DNA of 27,761 nt from Phytophthora sp. 'mugwort'. Lineage: Eukaryota; Oomycota; Peronosporomycetes; Peronosporales; Peronosporaceae. Both the position numbers and the translations under genes were made by a program. Shown here piece by piece: positions 1 through 8,313 of the stretch; positions within the stretch are counted from its first letter, which is position 1, and each line of letters begins with the position of its first letter. The notes beneath the pieces are model-generated. The model was given only the letters and a program-made list of their open reading frames with translations, was not told where the DNA came from and made no database searches. The stretch is from contig JAUCEF010000107.1 in the NCBI GenBank assembly GCA_033558025.1, forward strand, positions 1-27,761, given 5' to 3'.

Positions 1-352
1 TTTATTAAAATAAATAACTAATATTTTTTAAATAGACATTGTATGGTTGGTAGTTTGACTGGGGCGGTCACCTCCTAAAGAGTAACGGAGGTGTACAAAG
101 GTAAGCTCAAATTGGATAATATTATCAATTGTAGAGCATAATGGTAAAAGCTTGCTTGACTGTAAGATAGACATATCAAACAGGGACGAAAGTCGGTCAT
201 AGTGATCCGATAATTCTTTGTGGAAAGATTATCGCTCAACGGATAAAAAGGTACTCCGGGGATAACAGGCTGATGACTCCTAAGAGCTCCTATCGACGGA
301 GTCGTTTGGCACCTCGATGTCGACTCATCACATCCTGGAGCTGAAGAAGGTT

Positions 353-392
<40 letters not shown>

Positions 393-690
393 TTGGGTTT
401 AGAACGTCGTGAGACAGTTTGGTTCCTATCTTCTATAGATATTTTGAAAAATGCAAGAATCTAACTCTAGTACGAGAGGACCGAGAAGGGTAAATCTCTG
501 GTGTATCGGTTGTTGAGAGGCATAGCCGAGTAGCTAAATTTATTTTGGATAATTACTGAAAGCATCTAAGTAAGAAACCATTCTTAAAAATTTTTCATAT
601 AAAAACTGTAAAAGATGATTACATTAATAGGTTTTAAGTATAAGTATTGTAAAATATTTAGCTTAAAAATACTAAAAGTTTTAAAAATTA
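1..690 (+). rRNA. rnl: Large subunit ribosomal RNA, 3' part (domains V-VI), truncated by window start
   Basis: The segment holds the highly conserved 3' half of bacterial-type 23S rRNA. The peptidyl-transferase strand GGGGATAACAGGCTGAT lies near 258-274, the domain V block around 300-400 is well conserved, and the sarcin-ricin loop AGTACGAGAGGACC is at 469-482. A domain VI strand resembling CTGAAAGCATCTAAG follows near 557-571. The 5' part lies outside the window. The 3' end is estimated from similarity to the last helix of E. coli 23S and from trnN starting at 703, so it is good only to about 20 nt. An open frame on the opposite strand here (75-356) is a shadow of the rRNA. Confidence 0.97.
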
Positions 691-702
691 AAATATAATT
701 AT

Positions 703-774
703 TTCTTTGTAGCTCAACGGTAGAGCAAATGGCTGTTAACCATTAGGTTGTAGGTTCAAATCCTATCAAAGAAG
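703..774 (+). tRNA. trnN: tRNA-Asn (GUU)
   Basis: Cloverleaf with acceptor TTCTTTG/CAAAGAA, D-arm GCTC...GAGC, anticodon stem AATGG/CCATT with loop CTGTTAA, T-arm GTAGG/CCTAT around TTCAAAT, and discriminator G. It opens a five-tRNA cluster directly after rnl, consistent with tRNA-punctuated processing of the rRNA precursor. Confidence 0.96.
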
Positions 775-786
775 TTTTATATTTTA

Positions 787-875
787 GGTCGAATAGCCAA
801 GTCAGGTTTAAGGCAGTAGTTTGCTAAACTATCAGTTAATTTATTAACTCGTGGGTTCAAATCCCACTTCGACTT
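787..875 (+). tRNA. trnS: tRNA-Ser (GCU)
   Basis: Class II tRNA with a long variable arm. The acceptor is GGTCGAA/TTCGACT with a terminal G-T wobble, the anticodon loop is TTGCTAA, and the T-stem is GTGGG/CCCAC. It would read AGU/AGC Ser codons. The 5' end could be one base off. Confidence 0.94.
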
Positions 876-899
876 ATTTTATTAATAAAGTATTAATAA

Positions 900-971
900 G
901 ATGATGTAGTTTAATGGTAGAGCGTGGGAATCATAATCCTAATGTTGTAGGTTCAAATCCTACCATCATTA
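900..971 (+). tRNA. trnM: tRNA-Met (CAU), probably elongator
   Basis: Acceptor GATGATG/CATCATT with a terminal G-T wobble, anticodon stem TGGGA/TCCTA, loop ATCATAA, T-stem GTAGG/CCTAC. It is the first of two CAU-anticodon tRNAs in this cluster. I assign elongator because the second looks more initiator-like. Lysidine-modified Ile(CAU) cannot be excluded from sequence. Confidence 0.9.
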
Positions 972-983
972 ATTATCTTTAAA

Positions 984-1058
984 CGGAAGGTAGCATAGTC
1001 TGGCTAATGCGTCTGTTTTGGGAACAGAAGATCAAAGGTTCAAATCCTTTTCTTCCGA
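984..1058 (+). tRNA. trnP: tRNA-Pro (UGG)
   Basis: Acceptor CGGAAGG/TCTTCCG with one wobble pair, anticodon stem TCTGT/ACAGA, loop TTTGGGA (anticodon TGG), discriminator A. It lies 12 nt after the first trnM. Confidence 0.95.
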
Positions 1059-1076
1059 AAAAGGAAGAAAATATAA

Positions 1077-1148
1077 GATGAGATAGAGTAATAGGTAACT
1101 TATCAGGCTCATAATCTGAAGATGTAGGTTCAAATCCTACTCTCATCA
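1077..1148 (+). tRNA. trnM: tRNA-Met (CAU), probable initiator
   Basis: Fully paired acceptor GATGAGA/TCTCATC, anticodon stem TCAGG/TCTGA with loop CTCATAA, followed by AAG as in bacterial-type initiators, discriminator A. Initiator status is inferred from the anticodon-arm resemblance to fMet tRNAs. The classic unpaired first acceptor position is not present, so the elongator/initiator assignment is tentative. Confidence 0.88.
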
Positions 1149-1170
1149 TTTTAAAATTAATATATAATTT

Positions 1171-1542
1171 ATGATTCAAATTCAAACTAAATTAAAAGTA
1201 AATGATAATAGTGGTATTAAAATAGGACAATGTATAAAAATTTATAAAAAAAAAATTGGAAAAATTGGGGATACAATTTTAATTTCTGCTAAAAAATTAC
1301 GTTTAAATCAAAAAAAAAAAATTAAAATAATTAAAGGAGATTTATTTAAAGCTTTAATTATACATACAACATATCAAAAAAAAAGTACAATAGGTAATAT
1401 AATAAAATTTGATAAAAATTGTATAATTATTTTAAATAATCAAAATAAACCCCTAGGAACACGTATATTTGGTCCGATTACTTCTGAATTTCGGAAGAAA
1501 AAAAATTTCAAAATATTAGCATTAGCTTCAAATATTTTATAA
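1171..1542 (+). CDS. rpl14: Ribosomal protein L14
   Basis: This 123-residue protein matches the usual length (about 120-125) of bacterial and mitochondrial uL14, a large-subunit protein that contacts 23S rRNA and the subunit interface. Recognisable family features are the N-terminal MIQIQTKLKVNDNSG block (usually MIQ..T.L.VADNSGA) and the C-terminal block around residues 95-110 (PLGTRIFGPITSEFR, usually PLGTRIFGPVARELR). The ATG lies 22 nt after trnM. rpl5 follows after 6 nt, a remnant of the bacterial S10/spc operon order rpl14-(rpl24)-rpl5. The protein is very rich in Lys, Ile and Asn, as expected from the AT bias. No Shine-Dalgarno sequence is evident. Confidence 0.96.
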   Translation: MIQIQTKLKVNDNSGIKIGQCIKIYKKKIGKIGDTILISAKKLRLNQKKKIKIIKGDLFKALIIHTTYQKKSTIGNIIKFDKNCIIILNNQNKPLGTRIFGPITSEFRKKKNFKILALASNIL

Positions 1543-1548
1543 AAATAT

Positions 1549-2077
1549 ATGAAAAAAAATTTACAAATCCATTATCAAAATATTACTATATACGATCTTT
1601 TAACAAAATTAAATTTTAAAAATATATTTGAAATACCTAAAATAAGTAAAATATGTTTAAATATTGGTTTTTAAAAACGCTAATATTGAAAAAAAAAAAT
1701 TAATTAATATAATTTTACTTTTAAAATTAATAACAAATCAAAAACCTATAATAACAAAATCAAAAAAAAATAATATTTTTTTAAAAATCAAAAAAAATTC
1801 AATTATAGGTTGTAAAATAACTTTAAGAAAAAAAAATATTTTTAATTTTTTAGAAAAAATTTTGATTTTTCTTTTTCAAAATTTAACTAAAATAAATTTT
1901 AATTTTAAAAATCAAAATATTTTAAATTTTCAAATTCGAAATATTTTAGATTTTTTTGAATTAAAAACTGAATTTTTAAAATTCAAAGATATACCTCCAA
2001 TAGATGTTTCTATTCATACAAATGCAAAAAATCATTATGAATTATTTTTATTATTAAATTCACTATTTTTATTATAA
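1549..2077 (+). CDS. rpl5: Ribosomal protein L5, reading frame interrupted by one extra base (+1 frameshift)
   Basis: uL5 binds 5S/23S rRNA in the large subunit. Two frames carry one continuous L5 match. The first (ATG 1549, stop TAA 1672-1674) ends in the conserved IPKISKICLNIG segment. The second, from about 1667 to 2077, continues with KNANIEKKKL, then ITNQKPIITKSKKN and IGCKITLRKKN, the L5 core (usually ITGQKPVVTKAKKS and PIGCKVTLR), and ends with a DVSIHTNAKN-like C-terminus. The switch lies at a T5 tract, 1668-1672 (GGTTTTTAAAAAC). Skipping one T gives Gly-Phe-Lys-Asn in frame and a 175-residue protein of normal length. Whether this is a sequencing error, programmed +1 frameshift, RNA editing or a dying gene cannot be told here. 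The conserved downstream frame argues against old decay. Confidence 0.88.
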
Positions 2078-2090
2078 AAATAATTTATTA

Positions 2091-2162
2091 GCAAAAATAG
2101 CTCAATGGTAGAGTATAACCTTGCCAAGGTTAATGTTGAGGGTTCAAATCCCTTTTTTTGCT
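2091..2162 (+). tRNA. trnG: tRNA-Gly (GCC)
   Basis: Acceptor GCAAAAA/TTTTTGC, D-arm GCTC/GAGT, anticodon stem TAACC/GGTTA with loop TTGCCAA, T-stem GAGGG/CCCTT. It lies 13 nt after rpl5. With the UCC species downstream it covers all Gly codons. Confidence 0.95.
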
Positions 2163-2177
2163 TAATTCAAATAAATG

Positions 2178-2199
2178 TACCCAAAGGCAGTATTTGGTA
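2178..2199 (+). other. Stem-loop between trnG(GCC) and the 186-codon orf
   Basis: TAC-CC-AAA pairs with TTTGGTA around a GGCAGTA loop, with one bulged C. It is unusually G+C-rich for an intergenic site here and begins 15 nt after trnG. It could be an RNA-processing or 5'-leader structure for the orf. No family is recognised. Confidence 0.45.
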
Positions 2200-2232
2200 T
2201 TTCCATTTTTTAATTAGGGAATAATATTAGTA

Positions 2233-2793
2233 TTGACATTTATTTACTTCTTTATAAAAATTATGATTTTTTTTAACATTATTAAAAGGATATTTTTTGC
2301 TTATAATCTATATAAAATTATACAAGATATATTAAAAATACATCCTAAATTTTTTCAAAATATTTTTAAATTTATTTTAATTCTTTTACCTCTTGAAATA
2401 ACTTTATTAGAAGATTTTATAGATTTAGAGACTGAGGCTGAGGAAGCTGCTTTAAAAAAAGAAGAAAAACCTAAAAGTATTTTAAAAAGAATTGACGATA
2501 ATATGCCAACTATTTTCGTTTTTTTTTTTTTATCTTTTTTGTTTTATTTATTTCTAGATGCTTTTTTTTTTGATAGCGACAATTTCCCAAGCGATTTTCC
2601 TAGTAATTTTTCAACTGATTTAAATTTTGATTCAGATAGTGACTCTTTACCAAAACCACCAAAAAGAAAAATTACAAGATCTGGAAATCCTCTGAATCTA
2701 TATAGATATTTTCATTATTTAGATGTTGAAACAGGTGAACGTATAGATGATATCGATCGATTAGATCCTGATACTTATGAAATAGTGGATTAA
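2233..2793 (+). CDS. Unidentified membrane protein with acidic C-terminal half (orf186)
   Basis: Not recognised. The frame opens at a TTG (2233). The first ATG is at 2263 and would give 176 residues, which I prefer. Residues 1-55 (TTG numbering) are strongly hydrophobic and aromatic, a highly charged linker rich in Glu and Lys follows (about 60-87), then a second membrane segment at about 92-112. The C-terminal part is acidic and Ser/Pro-rich (repeated DSD, FPSDFPSNF) and ends in an Asp/Glu-rich tail with VETGERIDDIDRLDPDTYE. Its codon and amino-acid use (Asp, Glu, Pro, Ser; some GAG, GAC) differs from the Lys/Asn/Ile-rich neighbours. It sits alone between two trnG genes, where insertions are easily tolerated. 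It may be an accessory gene or a fast-evolving lineage-specific ymf-type gene. Confidence 0.6.
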   Translation: MTFIYFFIKIMIFFNIIKRIFFAYNLYKIIQDILKIHPKFFQNIFKFILILLPLEITLLEDFIDLETEAEEAALKKEEKPKSILKRIDDNMPTIFVFFFLSFLFYLFLDAFFFDSDNFPSDFPSNFSTDLNFDSDSDSLPKPPKRKITRSGNPLNLYRYFHYLDVETGERIDDIDRLDPDTYEIVD

Positions 2794-2854
2794 TTTATTC
2801 CACTTTTTCTTTTTTAAAACAATAATAAACATTTTTTAAACAATAAAAATATAC

Positions 2855-2926
2855 GTGATTATAGATTAATTGGTAAATCCTTTATCTTCCAAGTAAATAT
2901 TATGGGTTCAAATCCCATTAATCACA
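2855..2926 (+). tRNA. trnG: tRNA-Gly (UCC)
   Basis: Acceptor GTGATTA/TAATCAC fully paired, D-stem GATT/AATC, anticodon stem TTTAT/GTAAA (one U-G), loop CTTCCAA, T-stem ATGGG/CCCAT, discriminator A. It shares little primary sequence with trnG(GCC), so it is not a recent duplicate. Confidence 0.95.
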
Positions 2927-2943
2927 TATTTAAAATATCTTTA

Positions 2944-3027
2944 GGAGAAATGGCTGAGTGGTTAAAAGCGGCAGACTGTAAATTTGTTGAAATATTTTCT
3001 ACGTAGGTTCAAATCCTACTTTCTCCA
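2944..3027 (+). tRNA. trnY: tRNA-Tyr (GUA)
   Basis: Class II tRNA with acceptor GGAGAAA/TTTCTCC, anticodon loop CTGTAAA, an extended variable arm, T-stem GTAGG/CCTAC and discriminator A. It lies upstream of rns, the order I recall from oomycete mitochondria. Confidence 0.95.
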
Positions 3028-3075
3028 ATAAAGATCTAAAAAAAAAAAAGGATAAACAAATTAAAAAAAGGATAA

Positions 3076-3092
3076 AAAGATAAAATATCTTT
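3076..3092 (+). other. 7-bp hairpin, AAAGATA/TATCTTT
   Basis: A perfect stem with a three-A loop in the trnY-rns spacer. A second, 8-bp hairpin with the same core sequence follows 15 nt later, so the pair is probably not coincidental. Confidence 0.45.
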
Positions 3093-3106
3093 AAATAGTT
3101 AAGTTA

Positions 3107-3124
3107 AAAAGATATTTATCTTTT
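3107..3124 (+). other. 8-bp hairpin, AAAAGATA/TATCTTTT
   Basis: A perfect stem with a two-base loop (it may open to four). It shares the AAAGATA/TATCTTT core with the hairpin at 3076-3092. Confidence 0.45.
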
Positions 3125-3250
3125 CAACAAAAAATTCAAAAACATATTTAGGGGGGGATCCTTTTCAAAAAATAATATTTTTTTTTCGTGATACAAAGAA
3201 ATTTTTATTAATAACTAATTGAATTTTTAAAAATTAAAAAATTTTAATCC

Positions 3251-3310
3251 TTTAAGACAATATAAGACAATATAAGACAATATAAGACAATATAAGACAA
3301 TATAAGACAA
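3251..3310 (+). repeat. Decamer tandem repeat, consensus TATAAGACAA
   Basis: Five perfect copies of TATAAGACAA occupy 3261-3310, preceded by one variant copy (TTTAAGACAA) at 3251-3260. The array ends about 80 nt upstream of rns. It is the only clear short tandem array in the window. Copy number would be expected to vary by slippage. Confidence 0.97.
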
Positions 3311-3390
3311 AAATTAATATAAGAATGTTATAATATTAAATTTTTAAATATTTGTTATTTTAAAAATTAATATTAAATAATTAATATAAA

Positions 3391-4251
3391 ACTTAAATAG
3401 AGTTTGATCCTGGCTCAGAATAAATGCTATCGGTATGCTTAACACATGCAAGTTGAATGTTTTTTAAAACATAGCGAACGGGTGAGTAACACGTGAATTA
3501 TCTACCTTTTAATTCAGAATAATTATTTTTATAAAAATACTGAATAAATTAATTAAAGTTTTTAACGTTAAAAGATGAGTTTGCGCAAGATTATGGTAGT
3601 TGGTAGTTTAATAGACAACCAAGCCTATTATCTTTAGCTGGTTTGAAAGAATGATCAGCCACATTGGGACTGAGACACGGCCCAAACTTTTTTAAAGGCA
3701 GCAGTGGGGAATTTTGGACAATGAGCGGAAGCTTGATCCAGCAATACCGAGTGGGTGATGACGGCTAATTAGGTTGTAAAGCTCTTTCATTAAGGAGGAA
3801 AATGACAGTACTTAAAAAAGAAGTTCCGGCTAATACCCGTGCCAGCAGCCGCGGTAATACGGGAGGAGCGAGCATTATTCGGGATGATTAGGCGTAAAGG
3901 GTTTGTAGGTAGTTTTTTAAGTTGAAAGAAACAAATTAAAGCTCAACTTTATACATTTTTTCAAAACTGATAAACTGGAGTATAAATAGAGGATAATGGA
4001 ATTTCTATTGGAGTGATAAAATACGTTGATAATAGAAGGAAGACCTATGGCGAAGGCAATTATCTGGGTATATACTGACACTGAGAAACGAAAGCTTGGG
4101 TAGCGAACGGGATTAGAGACCCCGGTAGTCCATGCTGTAAACGATGAGTGCTAATATTTAGAATTTTTAGATATAACAGCTAACGCGTTAAGCACTCCGC
4201 CTGAAAAGTATAATCGCAAGATTGAAATTCAAAGGAATTGACGGGAGTCTA

Positions 4252-4283
<32 letters not shown>

Positions 4284-4900
4284 AATACGCGCAGAACCTT
4301 ACCAACTCTTGCTAATTTTTATTTAAAATTTTTATATAAAAAACAGGTGTTGCATGGCTGTCGTCAGCTCGTGTTGTGAAATGTTTGGTTAAATCCTTTA
4401 ACGAGCGCAACCCCTATGATTAGTTACTAATTTATTATAAATAGATAAAAGTACTCTAATGAAAAAATTAATGATAGGTTAATGGAAGGTGGGGATGACG
4501 TCAAGTCTTCATGGCCCTTATGAGTTGGGCTACACACGTGCTACAATGATAATTACAATGAGAAGCAATAATGATATAAGTTGGAGCAAATCTTCAAAAA
4601 TTATCTTAGTTCGAATTAAGGGCTGAAACTCGCCCTTATGAAGTTGGAATCGCTAGTAATCGCAGAACAGCATGCTGCGGTGAATATGTTACTGGACTTT
4701 GTACACACCGCCCGTCACATCAGGGAAGTTGATTGTTTTTAAAATAATTTTTAATTCTTTTATAAAATTTAATAATTATTTAAATAAAATAATTTAAAAT
4801 TTTTATAAAATAAATTATAATTCCTAAAAAGTGGTTAGTAACTTTGATGAAGTCGTAACAAGGTAGTCGTAGGGGAACCTGTGTCTGGAAGAGATCTTTA
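3391..4900 (+). rRNA. rns: Small subunit ribosomal RNA
   Basis: A complete bacterial-type 16S-like rRNA. It starts with AGAGTTTGATCCTGGCTCAG (3399-3418). It contains GTGCCAGCAGCCGCGGTAATA near 3839 (the decoding/530 region), AGGAATTGACGGG near 4233, GTCGTCAGCTCGTGTTGTGA near 4360, GAATCGCTAGTAATCGC near 4647 and GTACACACCGCCCGTCAC near 4701. It ends with GAAGTCGTAACAAGGTAGTCG and a GGGGAACCTG helix. The extreme 3' end reads roughly GGAAGAGATCTTTAA and lacks the CCTCC anti-Shine-Dalgarno, consistent with absent Shine-Dalgarno sites before the genes. Ends are estimated to within about 10 nt. An AT-rich expansion lies at about 4735-4825. Confidence 0.97.
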
Positions 4901-4929
4901 AGCATTCTTAAATTAAAATTAAAAGTCTT

Positions 4930-5001
4930 AGGAAAATAGTTTAATTGGTAAAATCATAGTCTCCAAAATTATTGTTATGGGTTCAAGTCCCATTTTTCCT
5001 G
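4930..5001 (+). tRNA. trnW: tRNA-Trp (CCA)
   Basis: Acceptor AGGAAAA/TTTTCCT, anticodon stem ATAGT/ATTAT (one G-U), loop CTCCAAA, T-stem ATGGG/CCCAT, discriminator G. The CCA anticodon reads only UGG, agreeing with TGG-only Trp codons in the cox genes and TGA as a stop. It sits 30 nt after rns and before cox2. Confidence 0.96.
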
Positions 5002-5142
5002 TTTATTATAAAATATTATAAATCAAAAAAATTTTATAATATCTGAAATTAATTAAATTCAAGTTATAAAAATAAAATTTTATTTAAAATACTTTTTAAT
5101 CAAAGGGAATTTAAATTTAGATTTATAATATTTTATAATAAA
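5002..5142. repeat. 23-bp perfect inverted repeat (arms 5002-5024 and 5120-5142)
   Basis: The arm starting at the first base after trnW is the exact reverse complement of the arm ending at 5142, with a 95-nt loop. A G-U pair and an A-T pair can be added at the outer end using bases 5000-5001, inside trnW. Each arm is pure A/T apart from one C/G pair. The arms are long enough to be unlikely by chance even at this composition. Possible roles: 3'-end protection, attenuation of rRNA-operon transcription into cox2, or an origin-like structure. Confidence 0.85.
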
Positions 5143-5593
5143 TATAGTTTTATATGTTTAAAATAAAAATATTATTATAAATATTCAATTTTAAAATTAC
5201 TCCATTATTCCTAAAAAAATATTCATAAACAGATTAATTAATGTTTATATTAAGAAAACATTCTCAATATTAAATAATTTTAATTTATTAGTTAATATTA
5301 TTGATTAATCGTTAAATGAATACTCTTTAAATAATTATTATTTCATTTTTATTATATTCTACATTAATATTTATTATTGTATATAAAAACATTTTAAAAA
5401 TAATATGATTATTTAATATAAATTATTTTAATTTTTAAAAAATTTTATATTCTTTAAGAAAAAAAAAAAATAATTCAATTATTTTTACAATATAAATAAT
5501 AAAATTTATATTTTTTCTTGAATATTAATATTCAAAAACTCTTAATTTTGTATATATTAAAAATTAAATAAAATAATAAATTTCAAGTATATT
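5143..5593. other. Rest of the trnW-cox2 spacer, no convincing gene
   Basis: The 592-nt gap between trnW and cox2 is the largest in the window. After the inverted repeat it is nearly all A/T. A four-codon frame from ATG 5316 stops at TAA 5328 and then stays open to a TGA at 5406-5408 with a hydrophobic reading. I do not annotate it as a gene. The last part holds a 12-nt motif shared with nad5 and atp9 leaders. The cox2 leader probably begins somewhere in this region. Confidence 0.6.
5448..5460 (+). promoter_or_regulatory. Shared motif TATTCTTTAAGA upstream of cox2
   Basis: An exact 12-nt match to sites upstream of nad5 (minus strand) and atp9. It is followed here by an A-run and ends 133 nt before the cox2 ATG. 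It could be a promoter or an RNA-processing site. The function is inferred only from recurrence and orientation. Confidence 0.45.
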
Positions 5594-6370
5594 ATGACAA
5601 TAATAAATTATATAAATAATCAATTCACTTTTTTAGATATGGCTGAACCTTGGCAATTAGGTTTTCAAGATCCAGCAACACCTGTTATGGAAGGTATTAT
5701 TAATTTTCATCATGATTTAATGTTTTTTTTAATTATGATTACTGTATTTGTTTGTTGGATGTTATTTAGAGTTATTACTCTTTTTGATGAAAAAAAAAAT
5801 AAAATTCCAGCAACAATTGTACATGGTGCTACTATTGAAATTATTTGGACTTCTATTCCAGCCTTAATTTTATTAACGGTAGCTATTCCATCTTTTGCTT
5901 TATTATATTCAATGGATGAAGTAATTGATCCTATTATTACTTTAAAAGTAATTGGTAGTCAATGGTATTGGAGTTATGAATATTCAGATAATTTAGAATT
6001 TTCTGATGAACCTTTAATTTTTGATAGTTATATGATTCAAGAAGATGATTTAGCAATAGGTCAATTTAGAATTTTAGAAGTTGATAATCGTGTGGTTGTT
6101 CCAACTAATAGTCATATTCGAGTATTAATTACTGCTTCAGATGTTTTACATTCATGGGCAATACCTTCATTAGGTATAAAATTAGATGCTTGTCCTGGTC
6201 GTTTAAATCAAACATCAATGTTTATTAAACGTGAAGGTGTTTTTTATGGACAATGTAGTGAAATTTGTGGAGTAAATCATGGATTTATGCCTATTGTTGT
6301 AGAAGCTGTTTCATTAGAAGATTATTTAATTTGGTTAAAAAATAAAATCAATTTTGATTTTAATATATAA
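5594..6370 (+). CDS. cox2: Cytochrome c oxidase subunit 2
   Basis: This 258-residue inner-membrane subunit carries the binuclear CuA centre that accepts electrons from cytochrome c. Two transmembrane helices lie at about 41-62 and 82-104, followed by the intermembrane-space domain with the aromatic [11 protein letters not shown] segment. CuA ligands are all present: His186 (DVLHSW), Cys221, Glu223, Cys225, His229 and Met232 ([12 protein letters not shown]). The ATG at 5594 gives the family's normal N-terminus, and length is normal. It is followed by a 32-codon orf and cox1, the order recalled from oomycetes. Trp codons are TGG. Confidence 0.99.
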   Translation: MTIINYINNQFTFLDMAEPWQLGFQDPATPVMEGIINFHHDLMFFLIMITVFVCWMLFRVITLFDEKKNKIPATIVHGATIEIIWTSIPALILLTVAIPSFALLYSMDEVIDPIITLKVIGSQWYWSYEYSDNLEFSDEPLIFDSYMIQEDDLAIGQFRILEVDNRVVVPTNSHIRVLITASDVLHSWAIPSLGIKLDACPGRLNQTSMFIKREGVFYGQCSEICGVNHGFMPIVVEAVSLEDYLIWLKNKINFDFNI

Positions 6371-6383
6371 TTAAAAAATTTTT

Positions 6384-6482
6384 ATGGTATTTAAAATCAT
6401 TGGTATAATTTTTTTAATATTATTACTATTTACTGATATTAAAAAATTAATTAATAAAATCAAACAATTTTTCAATAAATAA
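6384..6482 (+). CDS. 32-residue single-span membrane orf between cox2 and cox1
   Basis: ATG to TAA gives 32 codons: a hydrophobic span at about 5-17 (IIGIIFLILLLF), then a Lys-rich amphipathic tail (DIKKLINKIKQFFNK). It starts 13 nt after the cox2 stop, too close for an independent spacer. As I recall, Phytophthora mitochondrial genomes carry an orf of exactly this size (orf32) at the same cox2-cox1 position, which supports a real conserved gene; I could not check this. The layout of one N-terminal helix plus a basic amphipathic helix also resembles TatA or a small assembly subunit, but it is too short to assign. Confidence 0.55.
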   Translation: MVFKIIGIIFLILLLFTDIKKLINKIKQFFNK

Positions 6483-6592
6483 AAATAATTTATTTTTTTG
6501 ATAATAAAAAATTAAAAAAACCAACGCTTTTTTTGATTTAAAAATAAAATATATAATTTTGCATTTAAAATAAAATTTAAAAATATAAATAA

Positions 6593-8071
<1,479 letters not shown>

Positions 8072-8144
8072 AAAAAATTTTTATAATTATTAATAATTAA
8101 ATTAATCTTTATTAATAATTATATTAAAAATTTTTAATTTAATT

Positions 8145-8163
8145 AATACCGTTTTACGGTGTT
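8145..8163 (+). terminator. Stem-loop downstream of cox1
   Basis: AATACCGT pairs with ACGGTGTT (one U-G) around a TTT loop. Its CCG/CGG core is conspicuous in an otherwise nearly pure A/T spacer. It lies 73 nt after the cox1 stop and 151 nt before the next orf, a place without a tRNA, so it may mark a transcript 3' end or processing site. Confidence 0.5.
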
Positions 8164-8185
8164 TTATAAAAATTTAAAATTTTTA

Positions 8186-8197
8186 TATTATTTAAGA
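8186..8197 (+). promoter_or_regulatory. Near-copy (11/12) of TATTCTTTAAGA upstream of the 137-codon orf
   Basis: TATTATTTAAGA differs from the exact motif only at the C. It is followed by GAAAAAAA and ends 116 nt before ATG 8314. A single mismatch in AT-rich DNA is weak evidence, but orientation and position match the exact copies. Confidence 0.25.
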
Positions 8198-8313
8198 GAA
8201 AAAAATATTAGTAAAATTTAAATAAAAAAAAATATTAAATCTCAAAAATTAAATCAAATAAAAATTTAATTAATAACAAATTAATTATTAATAAAATAAT
8301 TTAAATTATAATT

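Larger units (their letters stand above)
3028..3390. promoter_or_regulatory. 363-nt spacer upstream of rns: hairpins, G7 tract, decamer array
   Basis: No gene is seen. The spacer contains two copies of an A-run followed by GGATAAA (about 3039-3075), two small hairpins, an isolated run of seven G at 3151-3157 in very AT-rich DNA, and a decamer array at 3251-3310, then about 80 nt of AT sequence to the start of rns. Its position before the rRNA gene and its repeated, structured content suit a transcription start or replication-control region. That role is inference. Confidence 0.5.

Noticed and set aside
979..1185. 68-codon minus-strand frame over trnP/trnM.
   Set aside because: It is antisense to two well-folded tRNAs. 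The recurring GFEP pattern is the complement of TTCAAATCC T-arms.
5316..5408. ATG frame with an internal TAA at codon 5 followed by 25 hydrophobic codons up to TGA, resembling a short membrane protein.
   Set aside because: It needs a stop-codon read-through, and such hydrophobic runs arise easily from A/T-rich spacer DNA.
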